Part shown: piece after piece, positions 46,390 through 54,773 of the stretch
Layout: every line of letters begins with the position of its first letter
Numbering within the stretch: the first letter of the stretch is position 1
Origin: Salinicoccus albus DSM 19776
Lineage (GTDB): Bacteria; Bacillota; Bacilli; Staphylococcales; Salinicoccaceae
Reading direction: 5' to 3'
Length of the DNA: 64,000 nt
Assembly (NCBI RefSeq): GCF_000385175.1
Contig: NZ_ARQJ01000027.1
Span: 62,001-126,000 of the forward strand
Made by a program: the position numbers and the translations under genes
Notes under the pieces: generated by a model
Databases searched by the model: none
What the model was told of the DNA's origin: nothing
Seen by the model: the letters and a program-made list of their open reading frames with translations, nothing else

Positions 46390-48307
46390 CTCCATGATGC
46401 TAAAAAATTTCTTTAAGAATCTGAAGAACTATACATTGTATATATTTGCGCTTGTTTTTAGTGTGGCACTATATTTTTCGTTTGTACTTATGTCCCATGA
46501 TGAGAGTGCCGGGGAAGAATTGACATCCAGTAGAATGATGGCCACCGGGTTCCTCGTGGGTTCAGTGCTGCTGGTCGTCATCATTGTTACATTTGTCATG
46601 TTTGCCAACTCAATTTTTCTGAAACGCAGAAACAGAGAGCTTGCACTGTTTCAGCTGATCGGTCTGACGCGCGGTAAAATATTCAGAGTTCTGATACTGG
46701 AAAATGCAATCATTTACTTTGGCAGTCTGATCCTTGGCATTGCCTTTGGATTTCTGTTTTCCCGCATCCTGCTTATGATCCTCATGCAAATAATGCAGAT
46801 TGAACTTCCAGTAGGCATGAACTTTTCGCTGGCAGCAGTCGTCCAGACAGCCGTTCTTTTCATCTTTATATTTGCGCTGTTGATGGTTCAAAACTTCATT
46901 TTTTTGAAACGGACACGGCTGATTCAAATGCTCAAGCTGGATCAGTCCAGTGAATCAAACTACAGACGTCTCGGTACGGGGACGGTAGTACTTGGTATTC
47001 TGGGTCTGATGATGATCATTACAGGATATTGGATGTCAGCTAATTTGTTTGATTTTAACCGGATGATGATCTTTGGAGTTTTTGGGATACTTTTTTTGAC
47101 CATCGCCGGCACATATATCACCTTCAAGTTTTCGGTGGCGTTTATTCTGAATATGATCAGAAAATCCAAAAATGGTCATGTGAATGTGAATGATGTGCTG
47201 TCGCTCACAAGCATCATGTTCAAGATGAAGTCCAATGCATTCCTTCTGACCCTGATCAGTGTGATCAGCGCGCTTAGCATGGGGCTGATGTCACTGTCAT
47301 ATATCTCCTATTACTCAGTGGGAGAAACGATTGAAAGTTCGGTTCCAAATGATTACGTTTTTTATGAAGAAGATGATATGCAGTTCTACAGTGAGCGGCT
47401 GGATGAAAATGGTATTGAACATGAGAGGGTGAATATCCCGACCATTGCCTATGGTGCAAAAGGTGATGCCATTACGATAGATATGGGATCACTGCCAGAG
47501 GACGTGGATGATCAGGGGTTACACCTGAATGTTGTAAGTGAGGAAAATGTCGAAGGATTTGATGTCGGTGAAAATGAACTGGTCATTACAGGGATGCCGT
47601 ACTTTATGGATTCGTATATTGATTTTGAAATGAACCACCCTCTGACGCTGGCTGATGATGGTTACGAGCATACACTGGAACTGGTTGATACAGGCAATGC
47701 GGCGATACTGCCATCCTTTGTCACTTTCAGTTCGCCGCAGGCAGTGGTTGACAGTGAGGTGTATAATACACTTGAAGAAAATCACAGCTATGACGAGGAA
47801 AGAGCGCAGCCCCAGGAAAGTTTTGGGATAGATATCACCGGAGGAGACAGTGAGGAAATTTTAGATCTGATGGATGCAGAGAGCAATCCGCCATTCGAAT
47901 CAAAACAGCAACAGCTTACAGAGTCAATGCAAGGTTCCGGTGTTTTGATGTTTATCGTCGGGTTCGTAGGATTTGCATTTCTGCTGACATCCGGTTGCAT
48001 CCTCTATTTCAAGCAGATAGGCGAAAGTGAAGATGAGAAAGGCAGTTATAATGTCCTGAGAAAACTTGGCTTTTCAGAACGGGAAATTATCAATGGCCTC
48101 ACAATCAAGATGATTGTCACATTTGGTGTGCCATTGCTCATCGGTCTGCTCCACACCTATTTTGCAGTGAGTGCCGGCTGGTTCTTTTTTGGCAGTGAAA
48201 TGTGGACGCCGATGCTGACCGTTATGGGAGGATATATCATCCTCTATTCGGTATTCGGACTATTGTCGCTTGTGTATTACAGAAAAGTGGTCAGAGAAAG
48301 TATGTAA
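46379..48307 (+). CDS. BceB-type ABC transporter permease
   Basis: 643-residue permease with the ten-helix BceB layout. Four helices in the first ~290 residues are followed by more helices and a large soluble extracellular domain (about residues 320-515), then three C-terminal helices. The extracellular domain is thought to bind the antibiotic in BceB/VraE. The start is uncertain: TTG 46379 ([12 protein letters not shown]) matches family N-termini and overlaps the ATPase by 11 bases; ATG 46394 is the alternative. It ends at a convergent terminator. Confidence 0.92.
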   Translation: MSLNSMMLKNFFKNLKNYTLYIFALVFSVALYFSFVLMSHDESAGEELTSSRMMATGFLVGSVLLVVIIVTFVMFANSIFLKRRNRELALFQLIGLTRGKIFRVLILENAIIYFGSLILGIAFGFLFSRILLMILMQIMQIELPVGMNFSLAAVVQTAVLFIFIFALLMVQNFIFLKRTRLIQMLKLDQSSESNYRRLGTGTVVLGILGLMMIITGYWMSANLFDFNRMMIFGVFGILFLTIAGTYITFKFSVAFILNMIRKSKNGHVNVNDVLSLTSIMFKMKSNAFLLTLISVISALSMGLMSLSYISYYSVGETIESSVPNDYVFYEEDDMQFYSERLDENGIEHERVNIPTIAYGAKGDAITIDMGSLPEDVDDQGLHLNVVSEENVEGFDVGENELVITGMPYFMDSYIDFEMNHPLTLADDGYEHTLELVDTGNAAILPSFVTFSSPQAVVDSEVYNTLEENHSYDEERAQPQESFGIDITGGDSEEILDLMDAESNPPFESKQQQLTESMQGSGVLMFIVGFVGFAFLLTSGCILYFKQIGESEDEKGSYNVLRKLGFSEREIINGLTIKMIVTFGVPLLIGLLHTYFAVSAGWFFFGSEMWTPMLTVMGGYIILYSVFGLLSLVYYRKVVRESM

Positions 48308-48312
48308 GCAGA

Positions 48313-48347
48313 AAAGCAGGTGGCGGAAAATCCGTCACCTGTTTTTT
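48313..48347. terminator. terminator between bceB and the C45 gene
   Basis: Stem CAGGTGGCGGA / TCCGTCACCTG with a 3-4-base loop, one G-U pair and a TTTTTT run; shared by two convergent genes. Confidence 0.88.
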
Positions 48348-49387
48348 GCGCTGTGCCAGTCTGCACTGGTAAATTTGAGGCTGGTGTTCATAAGCCCTTC
48401 AATGCTTGACTGAGTCAGCTCACCGCCTGAGAGCCATCTGCCAAAATCGAATGTATTCATTTGTGAATTTTCACCGAGTTTGATGCCGGCGGTCAAGTTA
48501 TTTTTATCGTAGAGAGATGTATGGATAGTGCCTGCCCAGCTCTTATAGTTATCGGCGAATAGTCCATATCTTCTGTCTGTGAACATCTCAATGAGTTCAT
48601 CTCTGTCCGGCGCAGAAATACTGTCCAATATATCAAGTCTTTCTTTCGAATCCACAAGGTACCTTCTGTTTTCCTGGTCAAGATTCTCATAGTGATTCGT
48701 ACATATACTGGCTTCTCTGAATGCAATATCTCTGGCAGATGTTTCTGCGATAAAAGAGGTGTTATCCTTATCCTGGATGATATAACTGAATCCGCCGCGA
48801 TGGGGGAGTTCTTTTAACAACTGCCTGGCATCATCTGTATTCCTGCAGAGTTCGAGGATAAATCGCCCGATGATGAAGCAGGTGAAGCCATCAAATGGTC
48901 TTTTCCGGTTCATGAAGTTATAGGCCATTATCAGTCCGTGTTCGTTCATGCCATCCATACGGCCGGTCACTCTTGAAGCCGGACCGATGTGTGCATAGCC
49001 TGCATCCGGCTGAAACAGCTTATACATACCATCATATGTATTTGGATGATAGTCATAGTTTCTGATAAAGTGGCGGTCATCCAGATAGACACTGCATCCC
49101 GACGCTTTCGGAGATACTCTGTAATGGGCGAAATTTAAAAGGATTTCTCTATCATTAATTTTTAATTCATCCTGTATCCCTGTCAATTCTTCCCATATAT
49201 GCGGTGCAAACTGTTTATATAAACCTTTTGTTTCTTCATAGCTGAGATCAAATTTCGGCCGCCGTTTGATCCATTCAAAATTTCTGTTATTCATATACAT
49301 GGTTTCGTTCAGCCATTCTGCCTGTCTGACACCATAGTCGTAATGGCTGCCCCTGAACGGCTGGATACGCATCGTTATGTTTTGCAT
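48335..49387 (-). CDS. C45-family acyltransferase-like Ntn-hydrolase
   Basis: 350 residues. The candidate nucleophile is C98 in KASGCSVYL, followed by FIRNYDYHP, as in the acyl-CoA:6-aminopenicillanate acyltransferase / C45 peptidase family, which cleave or transfer acyl groups on amide bonds. C98 is preceded by ~97 residues that would have to be removed for it to act as an N-terminal nucleophile. No signal peptide. CACGAGGAG lies upstream of the ATG. It is convergent to the Bce transporter and its role is unknown. Linear amides, penicillins or N-acyl amino acids are all possible substrates. Confidence 0.8.
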   Translation of the reverse strand: MQNITMRIQPFRGSHYDYGVRQAEWLNETMYMNNRNFEWIKRRPKFDLSYEETKGLYKQFAPHIWEELTGIQDELKINDREILLNFAHYRVSPKASGCSVYLDDRHFIRNYDYHPNTYDGMYKLFQPDAGYAHIGPASRVTGRMDGMNEHGLIMAYNFMNRKRPFDGFTCFIIGRFILELCRNTDDARQLLKELPHRGGFSYIIQDKDNTSFIAETSARDIAFREASICTNHYENLDQENRRYLVDSKERLDILDSISAPDRDELIEMFTDRRYGLFADNYKSWAGTIHTSLYDKNNLTAGIKLGENSQMNTFDFGRWLSGGELTQSSIEGLMNTSLKFTSADWHSAKNR

Positions 49388-49435
49388 TTTCTAAAACCGC
49401 TCCTCGTGGATAAAATTATTTGGCGGTGGAGATAT

Positions 49436-49447
49436 TGAACGCGTTCA
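49436..49447. promoter_or_regulatory. palindrome in a divergent gap
   Basis: TGAACGCGTTCA, a perfect 12-bp palindrome about 50 bases upstream of the C45 gene, between it and the phosphoesterase gene. It lacks the spacing of a cre site. Confidence 0.3.
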
Positions 49448-49621
49448 CCACCCACTTAGAAGTGTGCCGTGACCAATATATTTCTGTCAGTATATCTGCG
49501 CTGTATCTTTTCCATTGAATATTATCCATCCATTTTAACATGCTGGTTAAATTTTAGGTGATGTGCGCAATCTTTGGTAAAATGGTATTGTATAGTGATA
49601 CCGAATCGACGGAGGGATTTT

Positions 49622-50347
49622 GTGGGCGTAAGAATAGCAGTCATTTCTGATATTCATGGCAACTATTATGCACTGAGGGAGGTGCTGGAAGATATTTCTG
49701 CATCTGATACTGACCTGATCTGCTGCCTGGGTGACCTTATCTCCCTGGGACACCAGACCAACCAAGTAATGGAGGCCATCAGCCAATTGAAGGCGGTTAA
49801 AATAATACGCGGCAATCATGACGATGCGGTAATCAATGCTTATAAAGATCACTCCGGGGAATCTCCATGCGGGGAAGAGCATGCACATCATTTATATATA
49901 TCAAAAAATATCCATGTGAAGTATATTCGTATGCTTGAAGAATTACCAGTGACAGTTGAGAGTGAGTTTTTCGGCCATAAAATATTGATGACGCACTATC
50001 ATATGACAGAAAGCAGCCAATACCTTCCAATTGACTTTAACCCAACACTTGACAGCCTGCAGGATCTATATGAAGACACTGACTATGATGCCGTATTATT
50101 TGGTCATGATCATACGGTTCAGCATTTTGAAGATAAGCGCAGAATATTTCTCAACCCGGGGGCCTTGGGTGTGACGACTGACGCATTTGCTCCGTATACC
50201 ATTATGGATATAACGACCGACGGTTCGATTGAGCTGGAATTCAGAAAAGTGGCATATGACAGAGCGGCATTTGTTCATGAACTGAAAAAAGAAAATCCAC
50301 CGGCGCTTGACTTCATATTTAACGTACTGCTTAAAGAAAAGGGGTAA
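49622..50347 (+). CDS. calcineurin-like metallophosphoesterase
   Basis: 241 residues of the YfcE/MJ0936-like group. Metal motifs are in order: ISDIHGNYYAL, CLGDLISLG, RGNHDD, MTHYH and LFGHDHTVQ, all metal ligands present. GTG 49622 follows GGAGGG; the frame open from 49574 runs through the promoter region. It may act on phosphodiesters or nucleotides, which cannot be told. A GNAT acetyltransferase gene follows 5 bp later, so the two form an operon. Confidence 0.88.
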   Translation: MGVRIAVISDIHGNYYALREVLEDISASDTDLICCLGDLISLGHQTNQVMEAISQLKAVKIIRGNHDDAVINAYKDHSGESPCGEEHAHHLYISKNIHVKYIRMLEELPVTVESEFFGHKILMTHYHMTESSQYLPIDFNPTLDSLQDLYEDTDYDAVLFGHDHTVQHFEDKRRIFLNPGALGVTTDAFAPYTIMDITTDGSIELEFRKVAYDRAAFVHELKKENPPALDFIFNVLLKEKG

Positions 50348-50352
50348 GGATA

Positions 50353-50838
50353 GTGGAAATTAGATCGATAGTAATGAAAGATGTAGAAAATTTCACAAAC
50401 CTGCTGGTTTCCGTGGACACTTATGGATTTGGCGGCGAAGCGGGGCGATCAATCTCAAGTACTGAAAATCTATTGTCTGACGTGCTTCAGGATGCGAAAA
50501 AGCAAATACTCGTTGCGATTGATGAGGACCAGATCATTGGCTATCTTAGTTTGTTTGGAAACCATTCGGATATGACCGGACACAGGGCCCATGTTTCACT
50601 CGGGATCATCAAAGCAGTGGATCAGGACAAGGTTGGCAGAGATCTGCTGAATGCAGGGATCCAATGGGCTGGGGATAATGGCATCTACCGGCTGGAACTG
50701 TCATTGCCCGTATCTATCACCGGTTTGATAGAATTATACAAAAATCTCGGATTTCTTGTGGAAGGGGAGAGGATTGATTCGCTGTATATCAATGGAGAAT
50801 ATCAAAATGAACTCTATCTTTATCGGTTAATCAATTAA
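50353..50838 (+). CDS. GNAT-family N-acetyltransferase
   Basis: 161 residues. N-terminal strand VEIRSIVMKDVENF, then DEDQIIGYLSLF, HVSLGIIKAVDQDKVGRDLL (the loosely conserved acetyl-CoA loop) and RLELSLPVSITGLIELYKNLGF at the C-terminus. The acetyl-CoA P-loop (Q/RxxGxG/A) is weak here. GTG start after AAGG, 5 bp after the phosphoesterase. Substrate unknown. The long hairpin downstream is shared with a convergent gene. Confidence 0.8.
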   Translation: MEIRSIVMKDVENFTNLLVSVDTYGFGGEAGRSISSTENLLSDVLQDAKKQILVAIDEDQIIGYLSLFGNHSDMTGHRAHVSLGIIKAVDQDKVGRDLLNAGIQWAGDNGIYRLELSLPVSITGLIELYKNLGFLVEGERIDSLYINGEYQNELYLYRLIN

Positions 50839-50841
50839 ACA

Positions 50842-50876
50842 TTATAAAAGACGCTGGATTTCAGCGTCTTTTATAA
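50842..50876. terminator. bidirectional terminator
   Basis: Perfect 15-bp stem TTATAAAAGACGCTG / CAGCGTCTTTTATAA, 5-base loop. The T-run on the plus strand is interrupted. The right arm codes the last residues of the convergent small gene. Confidence 0.75.
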
Positions 50877-51067
50877 TGAATCATGAATTGTGTGAATGTT
50901 TCTGTATGCCCCGGATATATAAACTGGATAAATTTACGATTATTTCCGCCTGAAAATTCCTGATCTATATACATCGCCTTTACGCTTTCCAAACCCTTGT
51001 CATTACGGATGAATTTAAAATCCGTTTCATCGTTCGTGCTATCTTTAACCTTGACTATGATTGCCAT
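50861..51067 (-). CDS. small conserved-looking protein, unknown function
   Basis: 68 residues, mixed charged and hydrophobic, no membrane segment or cysteine. It begins MAIIVKVKDSTNDE and ends FTQFMIHYKRR, with a GGNNRKFIQFIYPG strand. ATG 51067 follows GAGGGAG; a start six codons upstream would overlap the site. Its last codons lie inside the terminator hairpin. It could belong to the small staphylococcal proteins without a known domain. Support is from the ribosome site and clean frame only. Confidence 0.6.
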   Translation of the reverse strand: MAIIVKVKDSTNDETDFKFIRNDKGLESVKAMYIDQEFSGGNNRKFIQFIYPGHTETFTQFMIHYKRR

Positions 51068-51162
51068 GCACACCAACTCCCTCATTTATAATATAACCAC
51101 GAATGAACAGGAGTAAACATTACGGATTTATATAAAAAATATTAATTTTGGGAGTGATAAAG

Positions 51163-51801
51163 ATGAATTTGAAATATTTGACCAGAAATGACTTGCCGGA
51201 GATCATGGCCCTCCAGCATGTGGTTTATAATATGCTTGAAGATAAAGAAGTTCTGCAGACATTAAATGAAGATGAATTTAAAGAGATTATTGACCAGGGG
51301 TTCATCGTTGGTATCTGCGATCAGCATACGCTTGTCGGAATACGGGCCATGTATATTCCCCCTGTGGATTATGAGGAGCATCTGGCTGATGATGCTGAAC
51401 TCACAGAGAAGGATAAAGTGATCTTTTCAGAAATCAGTTTCATCAATCCCAGCTACCGAGGCCGCCGGCTGCAGACAAAGATGGGGGAGGAACTGATTGG
51501 GGAGGTCAAAAAAGACGGGCGTTTCGATTATATACTGACAACGGTCATGCCATATAACCTGGCAAGTCTGAAGGACAAATTCAGACTTGGTTTTAAAATT
51601 GTGAAAACTTCATATAAATATAATGGGAAAAAGCGCCATATACTGCAGCTGAATCTGCAATCACCACTGGCTGTCACTGGGGGAGCAAAAAAAGTTCATT
51701 TTGCCAAAACCGATTGGATGCTCAAAAACAGTGAATATTATATCGGAGACAGCTTAGAGGACGATCATATACATTACTATGAAAGACAGAACCGCTGCTG
51801 A
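51163..51801 (+). CDS. GNAT-like acetyltransferase
   Basis: 212 residues with a GNAT-type core: EISFINPSYRGRRLQTKMGEEL (acetyl-CoA loop with the RxxGxG-like region RGRRLQ), then YILTTVMPYNLASLKDKFRLGF, typical of acetyltransferases that end with a C-terminal N-A-S contact. The C-terminal ~45 residues are extra. ATG 51163 follows GGGAGTG; five upstream codons are in frame without a site. Substrate not known. A 15-base gap leads to a short open frame before the CDF gene. Confidence 0.8.
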   Translation: MNLKYLTRNDLPEIMALQHVVYNMLEDKEVLQTLNEDEFKEIIDQGFIVGICDQHTLVGIRAMYIPPVDYEEHLADDAELTEKDKVIFSEISFINPSYRGRRLQTKMGEELIGEVKKDGRFDYILTTVMPYNLASLKDKFRLGFKIVKTSYKYNGKKRHILQLNLQSPLAVTGGAKKVHFAKTDWMLKNSEYYIGDSLEDDHIHYYERQNRC

Positions 51802-51816
51802 AGCAGGCAGGAAAAG

Positions 51817-51897
51817 ATGAAGGCAGAACAGACAGTATATGATCTTAAAGACACAGATATTGCAGCGCGGGATGAAAATGAGGAATTCTATATATAA
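51817..51897 (+). CDS. possible 26-residue ORF
   Basis: ATG to TAA, 26 codons (MKAEQTVYDLKDTDI...), preceded by AGGCAGG. It sits in the gap after the GNAT gene, is very acidic and matches no family I know. It may be chance. Confidence 0.2.
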   Translation: MKAEQTVYDLKDTDIAARDENEEFYI

Positions 51898-51957
51898 ACA
51901 AAATATCATTGAATTGTTATAATTTAGATGTGAATAATAAATCAAGAGGTGAAGATG

Positions 51958-52860
51958 ATGGGACATGAGCATCATCATGACCATACCCATGGGGCGAATA
52001 AAAAAGCCTTTTTAATCAGCTTTATCCTGATTGCAGCATTTATGGTCATAGAAGCTATTGGGGGTATCCTGACCAACAGTCTGGCGCTTCTGGCAGATGC
52101 CGGGCATATGCTGAGTGATGCTGTGTCACTTGCTATTGCACTGACAGCGTTCAAATTCGGTGAAAAAATGGCTGACTACAGCAAGACTTATGGCTATAAA
52201 AGGTTCGAGATACTTGCAGCAGTATTTAACGGCGTCACACTCCTGCTCATTTCCATTTTCATATTCTATGAAGCGTTCCAGAGGTTTATGGCGCCGCCGG
52301 AAGTAGCATCAGCCGGTATGCTGATGATAGCTGTTGTCGGCCTGCTTGTGAATCTGGCTGTTGCCTGGATATTGATGCGCGGGGACACAGAAGAGAATCT
52401 GAACTTAAAGGCGGCATTTCTGCATGTTATCGGTGATATGCTCGGTTCGATCGGTGCTATCATCGCCGCACTCTGTATTATGTTGTTTGGCTGGGGATTC
52501 ATGGATCCGCTTGCCAGTGTAATCGTCGCAGTGCTGATACTTATCAGCGGATGGAGAGTGACCAGAGAAGCGCTCCATGTGCTGATGGAAGGTGTTCCGA
52601 AAAGTATAGATGTGCCGTATCTGGTTGATAAACTGACCCAAATATACAGGGTGGAAGATGTTCACCACCTGCATGTATGGACGATTACAAGCGGACACAA
52701 TGCGATGAGTCTGCATGCGGTGGTGCATGGAGATATGACTGTCCACGAATCGCAGAGAATTATCGCCGAGATTAAAAGTGAAATGGAGGAGGAAGGTATC
52801 AACCATGTGACTGTCCAAGTGGAATGTAAGCATCACGGTCATGACAATAATATTATTTGA
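51958..52860 (+). CDS. cation diffusion facilitator (zinc-type), CzcD/ZitB-like
   Basis: 300-residue metal/proton antiporter that exports zinc-like divalent cations. It has a histidine-rich N-terminus (HEHHHDHTHG) then six helices. Metal-site motifs are LLADAGHMLSDAVSLAIAL in helix 2 and HVIGDMLGSIGAI in helix 5, with the conserved His/Asp. The C-terminal cytoplasmic domain has HHLHVWTITSGHNAMSLHAVV. ATG 51958 follows AAGAGGTG; ATG 51955 and GTG 51949 are close alternatives. It is coupled to the small gene downstream. Confidence 0.92.
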   Translation: MGHEHHHDHTHGANKKAFLISFILIAAFMVIEAIGGILTNSLALLADAGHMLSDAVSLAIALTAFKFGEKMADYSKTYGYKRFEILAAVFNGVTLLLISIFIFYEAFQRFMAPPEVASAGMLMIAVVGLLVNLAVAWILMRGDTEENLNLKAAFLHVIGDMLGSIGAIIAALCIMLFGWGFMDPLASVIVAVLILISGWRVTREALHVLMEGVPKSIDVPYLVDKLTQIYRVEDVHHLHVWTITSGHNAMSLHAVVHGDMTVHESQRIIAEIKSEMEEEGINHVTVQVECKHHGHDNNII

Positions 52861-52873
52861 GGAGGCTGAAAAA

Positions 52874-53134
52874 ATGGCGGATAGACAAGCGGCTCTGGAG
52901 CAAAGGATGGCGGAAGATGAAGCATTCAAAGCGTTTGTGCATATACTGGAAGCATACATTGATGAACAGATTGCTGATCTTGAATTTGTTGAGGGCGATG
53001 CGATCAGAAGTAAACCTGAGGATGGAGCGATGATTGAAGTATTCAGGCACTTAAAAAATGAACATTTCAAGGATGCCGGTCTGGTGGAGGATTTATATGA
53101 AGTATACAAGCGTAACCAAGAGCGGTCTGAATGA
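52874..53134 (+). CDS. small helical protein, unknown function
   Basis: 86 residues, acidic and mostly helical (MADRQAALEQRMAEDEAF, then an 8-residue YIDEQIAD helix region), no membrane segment. ATG 52874 follows GAGGAGG 13 bp after the CDF stop, a good site; the frame open upstream overlaps the CDF gene. Co-transcribed with the metal exporter, so a link to metal handling is possible but not shown. No family recognised. Confidence 0.72.
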   Translation: MADRQAALEQRMAEDEAFKAFVHILEAYIDEQIADLEFVEGDAIRSKPEDGAMIEVFRHLKNEHFKDAGLVEDLYEVYKRNQERSE

Positions 53135-53169
53135 CCGTTTGTGATTGCGTACCAGTCATCTTGGACATA

Positions 53170-53210
53170 AAAAAACTATGAGATCATATTTTATGATCTC
53201 ATAGTTTTTT
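53170..53210. terminator. bidirectional terminator
   Basis: 18-bp stem AAAAAACTATGAGATCAT / ATGATCTCATAGTTTTTT with a short AT loop, between the small gene and convergent rpsD. Confidence 0.92.
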
Positions 53211-53222
53211 AAAGTATCCAGA

Positions 53223-53825
53223 TTAACGTGAGTAGTACTCAACGATAAGCTGCTCGTTGATTTCCGCCGGCAGTTCGGAACGTTCCGGGCGGCGGACGTA
53301 TACACCTTCAAAGTTATCTTCATCGAAAGAAAGATACTCAGGTACGAAGCTGCTGTATTCAACAGCTTCTTTAATGACATCAAGGTTACGTGATTTTTCA
53401 CGAGTACCAATTGTTTGTCCAGGCGTAAGTGTGTAGGATGGGATATCCACACGTCCGCCATCCACTGTTATGTGCCCGTGATTTACGAGCTGGCGTGCCT
53501 GCCGGCGTGTTTTGGCAAGTCCAATCTGAAATACGACTGCATCCAGGCGGGAGGCGAGCATAATCATGAAGTTTTCGCCATGTACACCTTTCATTTTAGC
53601 AGATTTTTCGAAAGTTCTGAGGAACTGACGCTCTGTAATTCCATACATGTAACGCAGCTTTTGTTTTTCCTGGAGCTGCGTACCGTATTCCGACAGCTTC
53701 CTTCTTTGGGTCGGTCCGTGATCGCCCGGTGCGTATGGGCGACGGTTTAATTCCTTGCCAGTGCCAGTCAGGGAAACTCCGAGACGGCGGGATTTTTTCC
53801 AAATGGAACCTCTAAATGTAGCCAT
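53223..53825 (-). CDS. rpsD: 30S ribosomal protein S4
   Basis: 200 residues, standard S4 length. It nucleates 30S assembly by binding 16S rRNA. Start [19 protein letters not shown], then the S4 RNA-binding domain (about 91-150; [32 protein letters not shown]) and the C-terminal [13 protein letters not shown]. No CxxC zinc motif is seen, so it is the zinc-free form. AAGGAGGAG precedes the ATG. It has its own strong promoter and a ~180-base leader that is the likely site of S4 autocontrol. Confidence 0.97.
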   Translation of the reverse strand: MATFRGSIWKKSRRLGVSLTGTGKELNRRPYAPGDHGPTQRRKLSEYGTQLQEKQKLRYMYGITERQFLRTFEKSAKMKGVHGENFMIMLASRLDAVVFQIGLAKTRRQARQLVNHGHITVDGGRVDIPSYTLTPGQTIGTREKSRNLDVIKEAVEYSSFVPEYLSFDEDNFEGVYVRRPERSELPAEINEQLIVEYYSR

Positions 53826-54006
53826 TAAGACTCCTCCTTATTTTGTTTAGTTTATGCAACAAACATCATAAGGGTAATAATCACTTATATGGGCATGCGA
53901 TTTAAAGTACCTTCGCCTAATAGCATCAGTTACGCAGCACACCACAGCGGGAACCGCATACTTGCACATAATGATTATCCGCTACTTAATCCGTTCATTA
54001 ACACAA
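53826..54006 (-). promoter_or_regulatory. candidate rpsD leader (S4 autoregulatory RNA)
   Basis: About 180 bases between the promoter and rpsD, with GC-rich blocks (GCGGTTCCCGCTG, TGTGCTGCGTA) able to pair, and no ORF. In Bacillus rpsD is repressed by S4 binding to its leader; the same is likely here. The structure was not folded. Confidence 0.55.
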
Positions 54007-54012
54007 TAACTA

Positions 54013-54041
54013 ATTGTACCTGAGTGGCTTGTATAAGTCAA
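54013..54041 (-). promoter_or_regulatory. strong sigma-A promoter of rpsD
   Basis: On the minus strand TTGACT (54041-54036), exactly 17 bases, TACAAT (54018-54013). It lies 10 bases downstream of the end of the preceding fRMsr gene. Confidence 0.88.
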
Positions 54042-54050
54042 CGTTTTGTG

Positions 54051-54521
54051 TCAAATGTGCGTTTTAAGAATTTCAATGAATGCCTGAAGCCCTTTGCGGT
54101 CTTCTTCTGTGAAGCGTTTGAACATGGGGGAATCAATATCAAGCACACCGACGGCCTCATCGCTTTTATGAACGGGCAGGACGAGTTCAGATTTGCTGTT
54201 CGCATCACATGTGATATGACCCGGGAATTCGTTAACATCATCTACGATAAGGATGTCTCCCCCCCTGAACGCTGTACCGCATACGCCTTTGCCATTTTGT
54301 ATGCGAACGCACGCAGGCAGTCCCTGAAATGGACCCAGGACAAGTTCATCTGTCTTTTCCTGATAGAGATAGAAACCCACCCAGTTCACATCCTCTAAGA
54401 ATTGATTCAAAAGGGCCGCTGCATTGGCCAGAATAGCGATGCGATCTGTCTCGTCTTCCACCAGCCCTTCCAGCATCCGGTTCAGTTGATCATAATTTTT
54501 GATTGTTGCGGCTGTGTCCAT
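54051..54521 (-). CDS. free methionine-(R)-sulfoxide reductase, GAF domain
   Basis: 156-residue stand-alone GAF protein. The three cysteines of the fRMsr family are in place: C71 (LPACVRI), C81 (GVCGTA), C105 (HITCDA). Their spacing of 10 and 24 residues equals that of the E. coli enzyme. It repairs free oxidised methionine and depends on thioredoxin. AAGGGAAGG lies upstream of the ATG. The rpsD promoter begins just after its stop, so rpsD is transcribed separately although read-through is possible. The same GAF gene beside rpsD is known from staphylococci. Confidence 0.9.
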   Translation of the reverse strand: MDTAATIKNYDQLNRMLEGLVEDETDRIAILANAAALLNQFLEDVNWVGFYLYQEKTDELVLGPFQGLPACVRIQNGKGVCGTAFRGGDILIVDDVNEFPGHITCDANSKSELVLPVHKSDEAVGVLDIDSPMFKRFTEEDRKGLQAFIEILKTHI

Positions 54522-54678
54522 GGAATCACCTTCCCTTTATAAATATTATTAAATTATACAACGGTTTGAACTCTGATTCAATCTTTTATTAATAAACAAA
54601 ACAGATCATTAGTGCTGCTTAAAATCTGATTCATTTACATTTAAGCAGAAAATTATAGGGGAATTCCAAAATGGTAAT

Positions 54679-54703
54679 GTTTTTTAAAATATACAACGGG
54701 TAT
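54679..54703 (+). promoter_or_regulatory. sigma-B-type promoter for the aldehyde dehydrogenase gene
   Basis: GTTTTT (54679-54684), 13 bases, GGGTAT (54698-54703): the -10 matches the consensus fully. It is 71 bases before the ATG. The rest of the 252-base gap (54522-54678) holds no recognisable element. Confidence 0.68.
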
Positions 54704-54773
54704 ATTTAAAAGCAAGCTGATTTAAAACTGTTTTGTGACGCTGGATATATAAATTTTTCAAAAGGAGATCTTT

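Noticed and set aside
49436-49447. cre site before the C45 gene
   Set aside because: TGAACGCGTTCA is palindromic but two bases short of the cre spacing.
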